Shown here: positions 16,645 to 24,012 of the stretch, one piece after another
Position numbering within the stretch: the first letter of the stretch is position 1
Layout of the letters: each line of letters starts with the position of its first letter
Assembly (NCBI RefSeq): GCF_934424005.1
Contig: NZ_CAKRXI010000036.1
Location: 1-32,486, forward strand
From: an uncultured Blautia sp.
GTDB taxonomy: Bacteria; Bacillota; Clostridia; Lachnospirales; Lachnospiraceae
Direction of reading: 5' to 3'
Length of the DNA: 32,486 bases
Made by a program: the position numbers and the translations under genes
Notes under the pieces: model-generated
Database searches by the model: none
Told to the model about the DNA's origin: nothing
What the model saw: the letters and a program-made list of their open reading frames with translations, nothing else

Positions 16645-18750
16645 TCAGATACGAATCTGTTCCAGTTCTTTCATCCACAATGCAGCACTCGCATCACTTG
16701 GCATGCGAAGGTCTCCTCGCGGTGACACTGCAACACTTCCGACTTTCGGACCATCCGGCAGACAGGAGCGCTTAAACTGCTGCATGAAGAATCTTCGATA
16801 AAATGTTTTAAGCCATTTCAGGATCGTTTCATTATCATACTCTCCTGCAAATGCATTCTGAGCCAGGCGGAAGATCTTTTTCGGTGGAAATGTCCAGCGA
16901 AGCATATAATACAGGAAGAAATCATGCAGTTCATATGGGCCGACCAGATCTTCTGTTTTCTGAGAGATCACACCATCTTTTGGCGGCAGAAGTTCCGGGC
17001 TGACCGGCGTATCCAGAATGTCCAGCAGAATCTCTGCAAGCTTCTGATCCTCACAGGTATCTGCATAATATCTTACCAGATGGCGGACAAGCGTCTTTGG
17101 TACGGATGCATTGACCGCATACATGGACATGTGATCTCCATTGTAAGTTGCCCATCCCAGTGCAAGTTCTGAAAGATCTCCGGTTCCGATCACAATACCA
17201 CCGGACTGATTTGCAATATCCATCAAAATCTGCGTACGTTCGCGTGCCTGTCCATTCTCATAGGTTACATCATGCACTTCCGGATCATGTCCGATATCAC
17301 GGAAATGCAGATTAACAGCCTCACGGATATTTACTTCTTTAAGTGTTGCCCCAAGGCATTCACTTAAACTGCATGCATTATTATAAGTTCTGTCAGTTGT
17401 TCCAAAACATGGCATCGTCACTGCCGTAATCTTGCTTCGGTCCATGCCAAGCATGTCAAATGCCCGCACGGTCACAAGAAGTGCCAGTGTAGAATCCAGT
17501 CCACCAGAAAGACCGATCACCGCGTTCTGACAGTGGATATGTGCCAGACGTTTTTTTAGTCCCATTGCCTGAATATTCAGGATCTCATCACAACGGCGTT
17601 CTCTTTCTTCTTTTATGCCCGGTACAAATGGTCTGGAATCAAATTTGCGGGTAAGTTTTGTTTCTTCTCTTTCAAGAGTAAACACCTCTTCATTATAACT
17701 GATATCCTGTCCTTCTGGAACAAGATCCGGTGCAAACTGACAGGTTGTCATTCTCCTTCTTTCATTATCCAGACGATGAATATCAAGATCTGCATAGATG
17801 ATGCCATTCACAAACCTTCTGCTCTCAGCAAGAATCGTCCCATTCTCGGCAATCAGATTCTGTCCACCGTAAACCACATCCTGTGTGGACTCGCCCTCCC
17901 CTGCCGTCGCATAAATATATCCACAGAGAAGTCTCGCAGACTGAGCACTCACAAGACTCCTTCGGTAAGAATCTTTGCCAACAACTTCATCGCTTGCAGA
18001 CAGATTAACGATCAGATTCGCACCATGATATGCATGTGCAACACTCGGTGGATTCGGTACCCAGAGATCCTCACAGATTTCGGCTGCAATCTGAAGCTTC
18101 GGCATCTCCTCACAGGTAAAGATCATATTCGGAGAAATCCAGATATCTTCCTCATACAGTTCTTCATCCTCTTCCTCATCATTTTCGTCTATATAATCCG
18201 GCTCTTCATCCTCTTCAATTTCTTCAAGTTCTTCAAAGCCATCAAATTCAGCCGTCTCAATCTCAAATTCAACATCATCGGATTCTGTATCTGATTCATA
18301 ACGGGCTCTGTACACATCCCGCTCGATATGCACGGTTCCGTCAAGGTTTTCTCCTGAAGTAAAATATCTTGCTTCATAAAACTCATTGTAATTAGGAAGA
18401 TTGATCTTCGGCACAAATCCAAGAATTTCACCATGATTCAGTCCTGCAGCAACATTATAGAGTTTTCCTTTATATTCCAGTGGCAGCCCTACAAAGATTA
18501 GTGCGTCCACATCAGCAGTTTCTTCTGCAATACGTACCAGCTGCACTTTTGCCTCTTCCAGAAGATTCTCCTGCCAGAACAGATCTCCACAGGTATAAGC
18601 AGTAATACAGAGTTCCGGAAAAACCATGACCTTGGCTCTCTGCTCTTCCATTTCATGTACCATGCGAATGATCTCTGTTGCATTAAATTCACAGTCTGCT
18701 ACACGAACATCCGGTGTTCCGGCAGCAACCTTGATAAAACCGTCCTTCAC
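16645..18750 (-). CDS. nadE: Glutamine-dependent NAD+ synthetase with acidic insertion
   Basis: This 701-residue enzyme makes NAD+ from deamido-NAD+, ATP and glutamine-derived ammonia. The N-terminal nitrilase-type glutaminase has the triad Glu46 (FPELCITAY), Lys115 (FVPKINLPNYNEF) and Cys226 (AAEICEDLW). The C-terminal synthetase has the PP-loop SGGLDST (415-421) and the GTGDLSELALGW segment. Residues 152-202 are an insertion with 32 Asp/Glu in 51 residues and no Lys or Arg. It lies between the catalytic Lys and Cys strands and explains the length above the usual 630-680. The start is GTG with AGGAGG 8 nt upstream. It is third in a methyltransferase-hslO-nadE operon, 12 nt after hslO. Confidence 0.95.
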   Translation of the reverse strand: MKDGFIKVAAGTPDVRVADCEFNATEIIRMVHEMEEQRAKVMVFPELCITAYTCGDLFWQENLLEEAKVQLVRIAEETADVDALIFVGLPLEYKGKLYNVAAGLNHGEILGFVPKINLPNYNEFYEARYFTSGENLDGTVHIERDVYRARYESDTESDDVEFEIETAEFDGFEELEEIEEDEEPDYIDENDEEEDEELYEEDIWISPNMIFTCEEMPKLQIAAEICEDLWVPNPPSVAHAYHGANLIVNLSASDEVVGKDSYRRSLVSAQSARLLCGYIYATAGEGESTQDVVYGGQNLIAENGTILAESRRFVNGIIYADLDIHRLDNERRRMTTCQFAPDLVPEGQDISYNEEVFTLEREETKLTRKFDSRPFVPGIKEERERRCDEILNIQAMGLKKRLAHIHCQNAVIGLSGGLDSTLALLVTVRAFDMLGMDRSKITAVTMPCFGTTDRTYNNACSLSECLGATLKEVNIREAVNLHFRDIGHDPEVHDVTYENGQARERTQILMDIANQSGGIVIGTGDLSELALGWATYNGDHMSMYAVNASVPKTLVRHLVRYYADTCEDQKLAEILLDILDTPVSPELLPPKDGVISQKTEDLVGPYELHDFFLYYMLRWTFPPKKIFRLAQNAFAGEYDNETILKWLKTFYRRFFMQQFKRSCLPDGPKVGSVAVSPRGDLRMPSDASAALWMKELEQIRI

Positions 18751-18762
18751 AGCTTCTTCCTC

Positions 18763-19641
18763 CTATTTACACTTTCTGAGAATTTCTTTTAATTCTTCTA
18801 CGCTGAACACATAATTCTGATTGCAGAAATGACAGTTCAGTTCTACATCTTTTCCCTCCTGAATCAGTTCATTCAGTTCTTTACGTCCGATACTGATCAA
18901 CGCTCTTTCAACACGGCTCTTGCTGCAGTTACAGTAAAACTCCGTAGGAATTGTATCATTGATCTCAATATCAAATCCGTCAAGCACCTGCTCAAGAAGA
19001 CTCTCCGGTGTATGTCCCTGCTCAAGAAGCGTTGTAACAGACTGGATCTTCTGTACATTCTCTTCTAATTTTGCAATTGTAGCTTCTTCTGCAAACGGCA
19101 TGACCTGCACAATAAATCCGCCAGCCTGGCGTACAGTATTATCCTTATTCATCAGGACCCCAAGACCAACTGCAGATGGAACCTGTTCACTTGCCGCGAA
19201 ATAATAGGTCAGATCCTCTGCGATCTCACCAGTCTGCAGTGCGACCTGTCCGACATATGGTTCTTTCAGTCCCATATCTTTGATCACCTGGAGAAATCCA
19301 TTACCGACAGCTCCGGATACATCCAGTTTTCCCTTTGCATTTGCCGGGATAATAACTTCCGGATTGCCGACATATCCCTTTACGCGACCTTTGGAATCTG
19401 CAGTAACTGTAATTCCCTGAATCGGTCCGTCACCCTTTACCTGAAGGGTCAGGATATCTTTATCTCCCTTCATCATTACACCCATCATGGTCCCTGCCGT
19501 GAGCAGACGGCCAAGCGCCGCTGTAGCAACCGGACTGGTATTATGATCCTGTCTTGCTGTTTCTACCGTCTCTGTTGTAACTGCTGCAAACGCACGAATC
19601 TGGCTGTCTGCCGCAATTGCTCTTACAATATAGTCTTTCAT
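18763..19641 (-). CDS. hslO: Redox-regulated chaperone Hsp33
   Basis: This 292-residue cytoplasmic holdase protects unfolding proteins during oxidative stress. The N-terminal core has the family features of Hsp33 (VRAIAADSQIRAFAA opening, TSPVATAALGRLLTA). The C-terminal redox switch has all four zinc-binding cysteines as CxC (Cys237, Cys239) and CxxC (Cys270, Cys273). Length is normal. It sits 24 nt after the methyltransferase gene and 12 nt before nadE, all on one strand, so a single operon is likely. The RBS (AGAGAGG) is 10 nt before the ATG. Confidence 0.96.
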   Translation of the reverse strand: MKDYIVRAIAADSQIRAFAAVTTETVETARQDHNTSPVATAALGRLLTAGTMMGVMMKGDKDILTLQVKGDGPIQGITVTADSKGRVKGYVGNPEVIIPANAKGKLDVSGAVGNGFLQVIKDMGLKEPYVGQVALQTGEIAEDLTYYFAASEQVPSAVGLGVLMNKDNTVRQAGGFIVQVMPFAEEATIAKLEENVQKIQSVTTLLEQGHTPESLLEQVLDGFDIEINDTIPTEFYCNCSKSRVERALISIGRKELNELIQEGKDVELNCHFCNQNYVFSVEELKEILRKCK

Positions 19642-19665
19642 AAAATACTAACCTCTCTTTAGTGC

Positions 19666-20427
19666 TTATTGTTTTTTCTTGCCTTTCTCCCGTGCCACAA
19701 AAAAGAGTCTTTCACTGTCCTCTGTAGCCGGATTTAATGTATATGCGTCATACACCGCAAGAAGTTCCATGCCTGCTTCTCTGAGCAAAGTTTCAATTTC
19801 TTCCTGCGGATATGCCTTCTGGCAATGGACTTCTTCAGACTTCTCATACAGTCCGTCTTCTCTTGGAAGAAATACAGCCAGTTCATAATAGTTGAGCCCT
19901 TCTTCCTCATCATAACTGTTATCCCAGATGAAGCTTCCCTCATCACGGTTCTCTGCGATCGTGGTATCTCCCAGCAGATCCCGGTACTTATGTACGGTAT
20001 TCATGTCAAACAGAAAAATGCCTTCCGGATCCAGATAATTATTTACCAGTTCAAACACATGACGCAGTTCATCTCTGTCCGTAATATAGTTCAGACTGTC
20101 ACAGACACTTACTACAGCCCGCACCGTACCATACAGTTCAAATTCCTGCATATCCTGCAGAAGATACAGAATATCCTGTCCGGATTCTACTCTTTTTTCC
20201 ATTGCTTCTGCAAGCATTTCCTCAGAATTATCCACACCAATCATATCATAACCCTTGCCCGCAAGCAATCCTGTCATTGTCCCTGTTCCACATCCAAGTT
20301 CCAGAACCAGACCATCTGTAATCTCATATTCTCTGAGACGGTCTGTAACATACTCCGCCCAGCCTTCATAATCAATGTTATCCATGAACAGGTCATAGAC
20401 CTGTGCAAACTTTTCATATGCACTCAT
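19666..20427 (-). CDS. Class I SAM-dependent methyltransferase
   Basis: This 253-residue protein has the Rossmann motif I VLELGCGTGTMTGLLA (about 41-56), an acidic motif II (IGVDNSEEMLAEA) and the DSLNYI segment (about 110-115). That arrangement is seen in the YqeM-like group of small-molecule or tRNA methyltransferases in Firmicutes. The methylated substrate cannot be read from sequence. The RBS AAGGAG is about 6 nt before the ATG. It is first in the operon with hslO and nadE. The lipoprotein gene upstream is closed by a strong terminator, so it should have its own promoter, which I could not place with confidence. Confidence 0.85.
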   Translation of the reverse strand: MSAYEKFAQVYDLFMDNIDYEGWAEYVTDRLREYEITDGLVLELGCGTGTMTGLLAGKGYDMIGVDNSEEMLAEAMEKRVESGQDILYLLQDMQEFELYGTVRAVVSVCDSLNYITDRDELRHVFELVNNYLDPEGIFLFDMNTVHKYRDLLGDTTIAENRDEGSFIWDNSYDEEEGLNYYELAVFLPREDGLYEKSEEVHCQKAYPQEEIETLLREAGMELLAVYDAYTLNPATEDSERLFFVAREKGKKKQ

Positions 20428-20485
20428 AGCTTTTCTCCTTTATCCGTAATTTTGTACCTGTTTCTTCAAAACTCCTGTAGTGACC

Positions 20486-20518
20486 AAAAAGGCAGATGAT
20501 CTCTCACCTGCCTTTTTT
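20486..20518 (-). terminator. Intrinsic terminator of the lipoprotein gene
   Basis: AAAAAGGCAG and CTGCCTTTTT form a 10-bp stem with a 12-nt loop. T-runs flank both sides, so it can work in both directions. It lies 38 nt after the lipoprotein stop codon and just upstream of the methyltransferase gene. Confidence 0.88.
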
Positions 20519-20556
20519 ATACGTATTTCTGCAAGCAGCCCGTTTATGCTTCCCGC

Positions 20557-21648
20557 TTACTGTACAGGCATATAATATACGTCTGCTGCTTCTCCGTGCC
20601 AGTAATAGCTGTTTCCTTCTGCATCGTATGCATCCTGTTCATCGATGAAGTTATAAACTTTTCCATCAGAGTCAACCCAGTTTCCATTTCCATCCGGTGT
20701 GATCACAAACGGATGTCCGTCAGAGTTACGATACAGGGTTCTTGTCTCATCTGTATTAGTCAGCTGTTCCTCTGTAAATCCACCGGAATTTGTTGCTGTT
20801 CCGGAATTATCACTGTTGTCTGTTGCAGCTGCATTTGCATCTGCCGTTCCATCTGCTGCTGCATCTGCAGAACCATTTGCTGCTGCATCACCTGTATTTG
20901 CATCTGCTGCCGGCTGAGCTGCTGCATCGTCGGTATTTGCATCTGTCTGTGCTGTATTCTCTATCGGAGCCTGCTGTGGAGCTGCTTCCTTCAGTGTGGA
21001 ATCCCCAAGGATCTGGAAAGATTCTACTGCTGCTTTAACAGAAGCAAGTGCATCCTCTGTTTTTACTCCGGCATCGATCGTATAGTACTCTGTATCATTT
21101 GCGAATACTTTATGAACAACATAAAGATTTCCGTTGCTCTTGTCAGTATTCAGCATTTTTGTCGTATAGCTGTATACACCGATTCCATTGACATCGTTGG
21201 CACTGTATTCCTGAATCTCAAAATCCGTTCCGTTGACTTTGTCTCCATCTGCCTGTTCCAGAGATACTGCCATATCCTGTGTACTTGGGACAACCGTTGC
21301 TGCCATCGTATCCTCGCCCTGTCCATGCAGAATCAGGATGTTTCCCTGCTCTGGTGATTCAAAGCTGAGCATATCTGTTTCGTCTGTCTTATTTGCCCAT
21401 GTAGCATCCGGCAGATTGATCGCAATGCTCTTATCTGCTGATGTATAAGTTGTACTCTGTACATTTGGTGCGATCGTCGGTACCGGTGTCTCTGTCGGTG
21501 CTTCCGTCACCTCCGGTGTCGGTGTATCAGTAACCTCCACAGTTTCTGTTTTATCTGTTTTGCCGTCTCCACCAAAGCTGCATGCTGTCATAAAAACAGA
21601 TGCAGATATCGCTATTGCCGAAATTGCAAGTAATCTTTTATTTCTCAT
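20557..21648 (-). CDS. Secreted lipoprotein with Thr/Pro linker and Ala/Asn/Asp-rich tract
   Basis: This 363-residue protein has a signal peptide with lipobox FMTAC; Cys23 is the predicted lipidation site, anchoring it to the outer face of the membrane. A Thr/Pro/Glu-rich linker (about 30-60) is followed by a mixed globular domain (about 65-215). A low-complexity tract of Ala, Asn, Asp and Thr (about 228-290) follows, and then a C-terminal module with aromatic residues (NGNWVDSDGKVYNF, SYYWHGEAADVYYM). I do not recognise the family. The start is at 21648 because AAGGAGG is 5 nt upstream; 13 further codons of open frame have no support. It has its own strong promoter (21733-21761) and terminator (20486-20518). 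Confidence 0.85.
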   Translation of the reverse strand: MRNKRLLAISAIAISASVFMTACSFGGDGKTDKTETVEVTDTPTPEVTEAPTETPVPTIAPNVQSTTYTSADKSIAINLPDATWANKTDETDMLSFESPEQGNILILHGQGEDTMAATVVPSTQDMAVSLEQADGDKVNGTDFEIQEYSANDVNGIGVYSYTTKMLNTDKSNGNLYVVHKVFANDTEYYTIDAGVKTEDALASVKAAVESFQILGDSTLKEAAPQQAPIENTAQTDANTDDAAAQPAADANTGDAAANGSADAAADGTADANAAATDNSDNSGTATNSGGFTEEQLTNTDETRTLYRNSDGHPFVITPDGNGNWVDSDGKVYNFIDEQDAYDAEGNSYYWHGEAADVYYMPVQ

Positions 21649-21732
21649 AATATCCTCCTTAATATGGTTATCTCTGTAACCACACATCTGTGCATATCTG
21701 TATTCCTGTGTACTTCATTCACAGCAGTCTAT

Positions 21733-21761
21733 ATTTTACATTTTTATTACAAAATTGTCAA
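21733..21761 (-). promoter_or_regulatory. Sigma-A promoter of the lipoprotein gene
   Basis: On the minus strand there is -35 TTGACA (21756-21761), a 17-bp spacer and -10 TAAAAT (21733-21738). It lies immediately after the helD stop codon. The leader is about 80 nt. Confidence 0.82.
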
Positions 21762-21767
21762 CAAAAT

Positions 21768-23831
21768 TCAAATTTGGTCTTCCACATCATACATATGCAG
21801 TTCATGCAATGCTCTTGTCGCTGTGATGTATCTGGCCTGTGCCGCAAGACCGCTGTTATCCTCTGCATGAAACACCCCAAAAACCTGGTCAAACTCAAGT
21901 CCCTTGGCAAGATAAAAGGTCGTTACTGTCAGTCCTTTTTTGAAATTCTGGCTGTCACGGTTCATATAAGTGAGCTGGTATTCACCCTCCGGATCACGTG
22001 TTTTGAGTTTTTCTTCCAGATAAAGAAACGCATGCTCTGCTTCTCTTTCTGTAAAAAGAACCAGCACTTCTGTTTCATAATCTTCTCGTTTCTGTTCCCA
22101 TTTCTCAAGAACCATGTCCAACGCTGTATGCAGACGTTTGAACTGCATCTCTTCCACTGCATCACCATGTCGGTCAAACAGCTCTATATCCGAGACACCG
22201 ATAAGACGATTTGCATATTGTGCAATCTCCATCGTATTACGGTAACTGCGGTTCATCACGATCTTACGGATATCTCTTCCGAAAATTTTCGGCAGAAACT
22301 TAAGCACATCCTGCTGCTGTTCTTCCATGGTCTGTGCCTTGTCACCCAGAATCGTCATCTTACATGGAAACAATTTCTTCAGAAGTACAAACTGAATCCA
22401 GGAATAATCCTGCATTTCATCCACTACCACATGCTTGATTCCATGATGTCCCTTGCATCTGAACAGAGAATATTTCAGATATAGTATCGAATATACATCT
22501 TCATATCGAAGTTTTCTTTTTTCAATCGGAAGCCGTGGAAGCGCTTTATAACCTTCCTGTTCCAGAAAACGGCTGTACAGTATATAGCAGTCTCTTGTCT
22601 CATACATCCGCTGGAAACGCTCGGTCAGCTCTTCCTTTTCTTCATCTGCAAGATCTCTGTCCCTCAGTGTTTCCACCTGGTCAATGAAATATTCTGCTAC
22701 TGCTTCCATTCTGGAAAGAAGCGGGATATCCAGGAATTTGAAATAAAAAAGATCTATAATTTCTTTTTCTTTCAGAATGCAGCCTTTGTACTCTACATCC
22801 TTGAAATCCATCAGATCATCTTCCATGCCAAGCATAAAAGCATCCAGCTTGCCGGCAAATTCTGCTGACTGTTTTTTCCTGCACAGTTCCTGCGATTCCG
22901 GACAGATGATCGCCCGTTCAATCTGATCATAGCGCTCTTCACAGTCTGCAGCAATTCCCTTCAGTTCTCTATATGCAAACAGGTCAAAACTCATCTCACG
23001 AATGTTTTCTTCGCCAAGTTCCGGCAGAATGTGTGAAATATAATCCGCAAATACCCCGTTTGGTGAAAGTACCAGTATATTGGAAGATTTCAGATTTTCT
23101 CTGTCATGATAGAGAAGATATGCAATTCTGTGAAGTGCTACGGAAGTCTTACCACTTCCGGCAGCTCCCTGGATCACCATGATCCGGTCTTTGGTATTAC
23201 GGATGATCGCATTCTGCTCCTTCTGAATCGTGCGTACAATATTTTTCAGCTGGACTTCTCCCTTACTTCCAAGCTCCGCGCCAAGGATCTCATCATCAAT
23301 CTTTACATCACTCTCGAACTCGTAGATCATCTTACCGCGTCGGATCTTGTATTGCCACTTGGAGACCACTTCCCCGGAAAAGGTTCCGGAAGGTGCCTCA
23401 TAAGCCGCCGGTCCTTTATCATAATCATAAAACAGACCGCTGACCGGAGCTCTCCAGTCATATACCAACGGACGATGTCCGGCTGTCTCGGACAGGTTTC
23501 CAATTCCTATATAAAAGATTTCCGGCTCATCATCTCCATCATACACAAAATCTACCCGCCCAAAGAACGGTGAATCCAGCATTTTCTTAAAACGTTTTCT
23601 TAGAAGGAACTGTTCTTCATTCGCATGCATCTGGTGAAACAGTGCCTGCTGGTTATCATAGTTTTCATAACCATACTCGTCCATCTCTGTATAGTTTTCC
23701 CAGTAATATTCATGCATATCCTCGACTTCTTTTTCACCTTCGAGAATTGCCTGATCGATCTGTGCAAGCCTTGTACAGAGACAGTTCAGCACATGCTGCA
23801 GATAATCTCTGCCATTTTCCATATTTGTCAT
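21768..23831 (-). CDS. helD: HelD-type UvrD-like helicase (RNA polymerase recycling factor)
   Basis: This 687-residue superfamily 1 ATPase has the HelD layout. An N-terminal coiled arm (about 1-80) is followed by a YDWRAPVSGLFYD segment (124-136) and Walker A GAAGSGKT (222-229). A large insertion holds the secondary channel arm. DEMQDYS (471-477), the late motif AKGLEFD (643-649) and the YITATRAL segment complete the helicase core. Known HelD proteins pull stalled RNA polymerase off DNA and some give rifampicin tolerance. Substrate specificity is inferred from family membership. The ribosome site before the ATG is weak. The promoter (23946-23974) is interleaved with the terminator of the upstream ABC operon. 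Confidence 0.88.
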   Translation of the reverse strand: MTNMENGRDYLQHVLNCLCTRLAQIDQAILEGEKEVEDMHEYYWENYTEMDEYGYENYDNQQALFHQMHANEEQFLLRKRFKKMLDSPFFGRVDFVYDGDDEPEIFYIGIGNLSETAGHRPLVYDWRAPVSGLFYDYDKGPAAYEAPSGTFSGEVVSKWQYKIRRGKMIYEFESDVKIDDEILGAELGSKGEVQLKNIVRTIQKEQNAIIRNTKDRIMVIQGAAGSGKTSVALHRIAYLLYHDRENLKSSNILVLSPNGVFADYISHILPELGEENIREMSFDLFAYRELKGIAADCEERYDQIERAIICPESQELCRKKQSAEFAGKLDAFMLGMEDDLMDFKDVEYKGCILKEKEIIDLFYFKFLDIPLLSRMEAVAEYFIDQVETLRDRDLADEEKEELTERFQRMYETRDCYILYSRFLEQEGYKALPRLPIEKRKLRYEDVYSILYLKYSLFRCKGHHGIKHVVVDEMQDYSWIQFVLLKKLFPCKMTILGDKAQTMEEQQQDVLKFLPKIFGRDIRKIVMNRSYRNTMEIAQYANRLIGVSDIELFDRHGDAVEEMQFKRLHTALDMVLEKWEQKREDYETEVLVLFTEREAEHAFLYLEEKLKTRDPEGEYQLTYMNRDSQNFKKGLTVTTFYLAKGLEFDQVFGVFHAEDNSGLAAQARYITATRALHELHMYDVEDQI

Positions 23832-23902
23832 AACTCATCAACCAATCATCATTTATTTTGCTGTGATTCTGCTTATCTTATCACATACACTACAGTCATC
23901 TG

Positions 23903-23924
23903 TAACCTGTTTGTTTCCAGGTTA
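23903..23924. promoter_or_regulatory. Inverted repeat in the helD leader
   Basis: TAACCTG, an 8-bp spacer and CAGGTTA form a perfect 7-bp inverted repeat about 15-35 nt downstream of the predicted helD transcription start. It could be a repressor operator or a leader RNA hairpin. No regulator gene adjoins it. Confidence 0.45.
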
Positions 23925-23945
23925 TTTTACCAACTGTAAAGATTT

Positions 23946-23974
23946 ATTATACCGAAAAAGGCGGCCGCTGACAA
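23946..23974 (-). promoter_or_regulatory. helD promoter interleaved with the upstream terminator
   Basis: On the minus strand there is -35 TTGTCA (23969-23974, 5 of 6 consensus bases), a 17-bp spacer and a perfect -10 TATAAT (23946-23951). The -35 is part of the inner stem of the terminator at 23955-23998, and the -10 begins 3 bp after the terminator U-tract. Confidence 0.65.
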
Positions 23975-23998
23975 GAGGTCTCCTGTCAGGCAGCCGCC
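23955..23998 (-). terminator. Intrinsic terminator of the marR-ABC operon
   Basis: On the minus strand GGCGGC pairs with GCCGCC (outer stem) and CTGACA with TGTCAG (inner stem), separated by a small internal loop. TTTTT follows. It lies about 15 nt after the stop of the second ABC gene. Confidence 0.9.
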
Positions 23999-24012
23999 CT
24001 GTGTTCTATTTA

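Noticed and set aside
16611..16660. Shared terminator for the convergent 16173 gene and nadE (CTGACA-N8-TGTCAG)
   Set aside because: The stem is only 6 bp, overlaps the nadE stop codon and has no U-tract on either side.
20428..20485. Sigma-A promoter for the methyltransferase-hslO-nadE operon (TTGAAG ... GGATAA)
   Set aside because: The -10 is poor and the spacer is not optimal; it is not supportable as a promoter from sequence alone.
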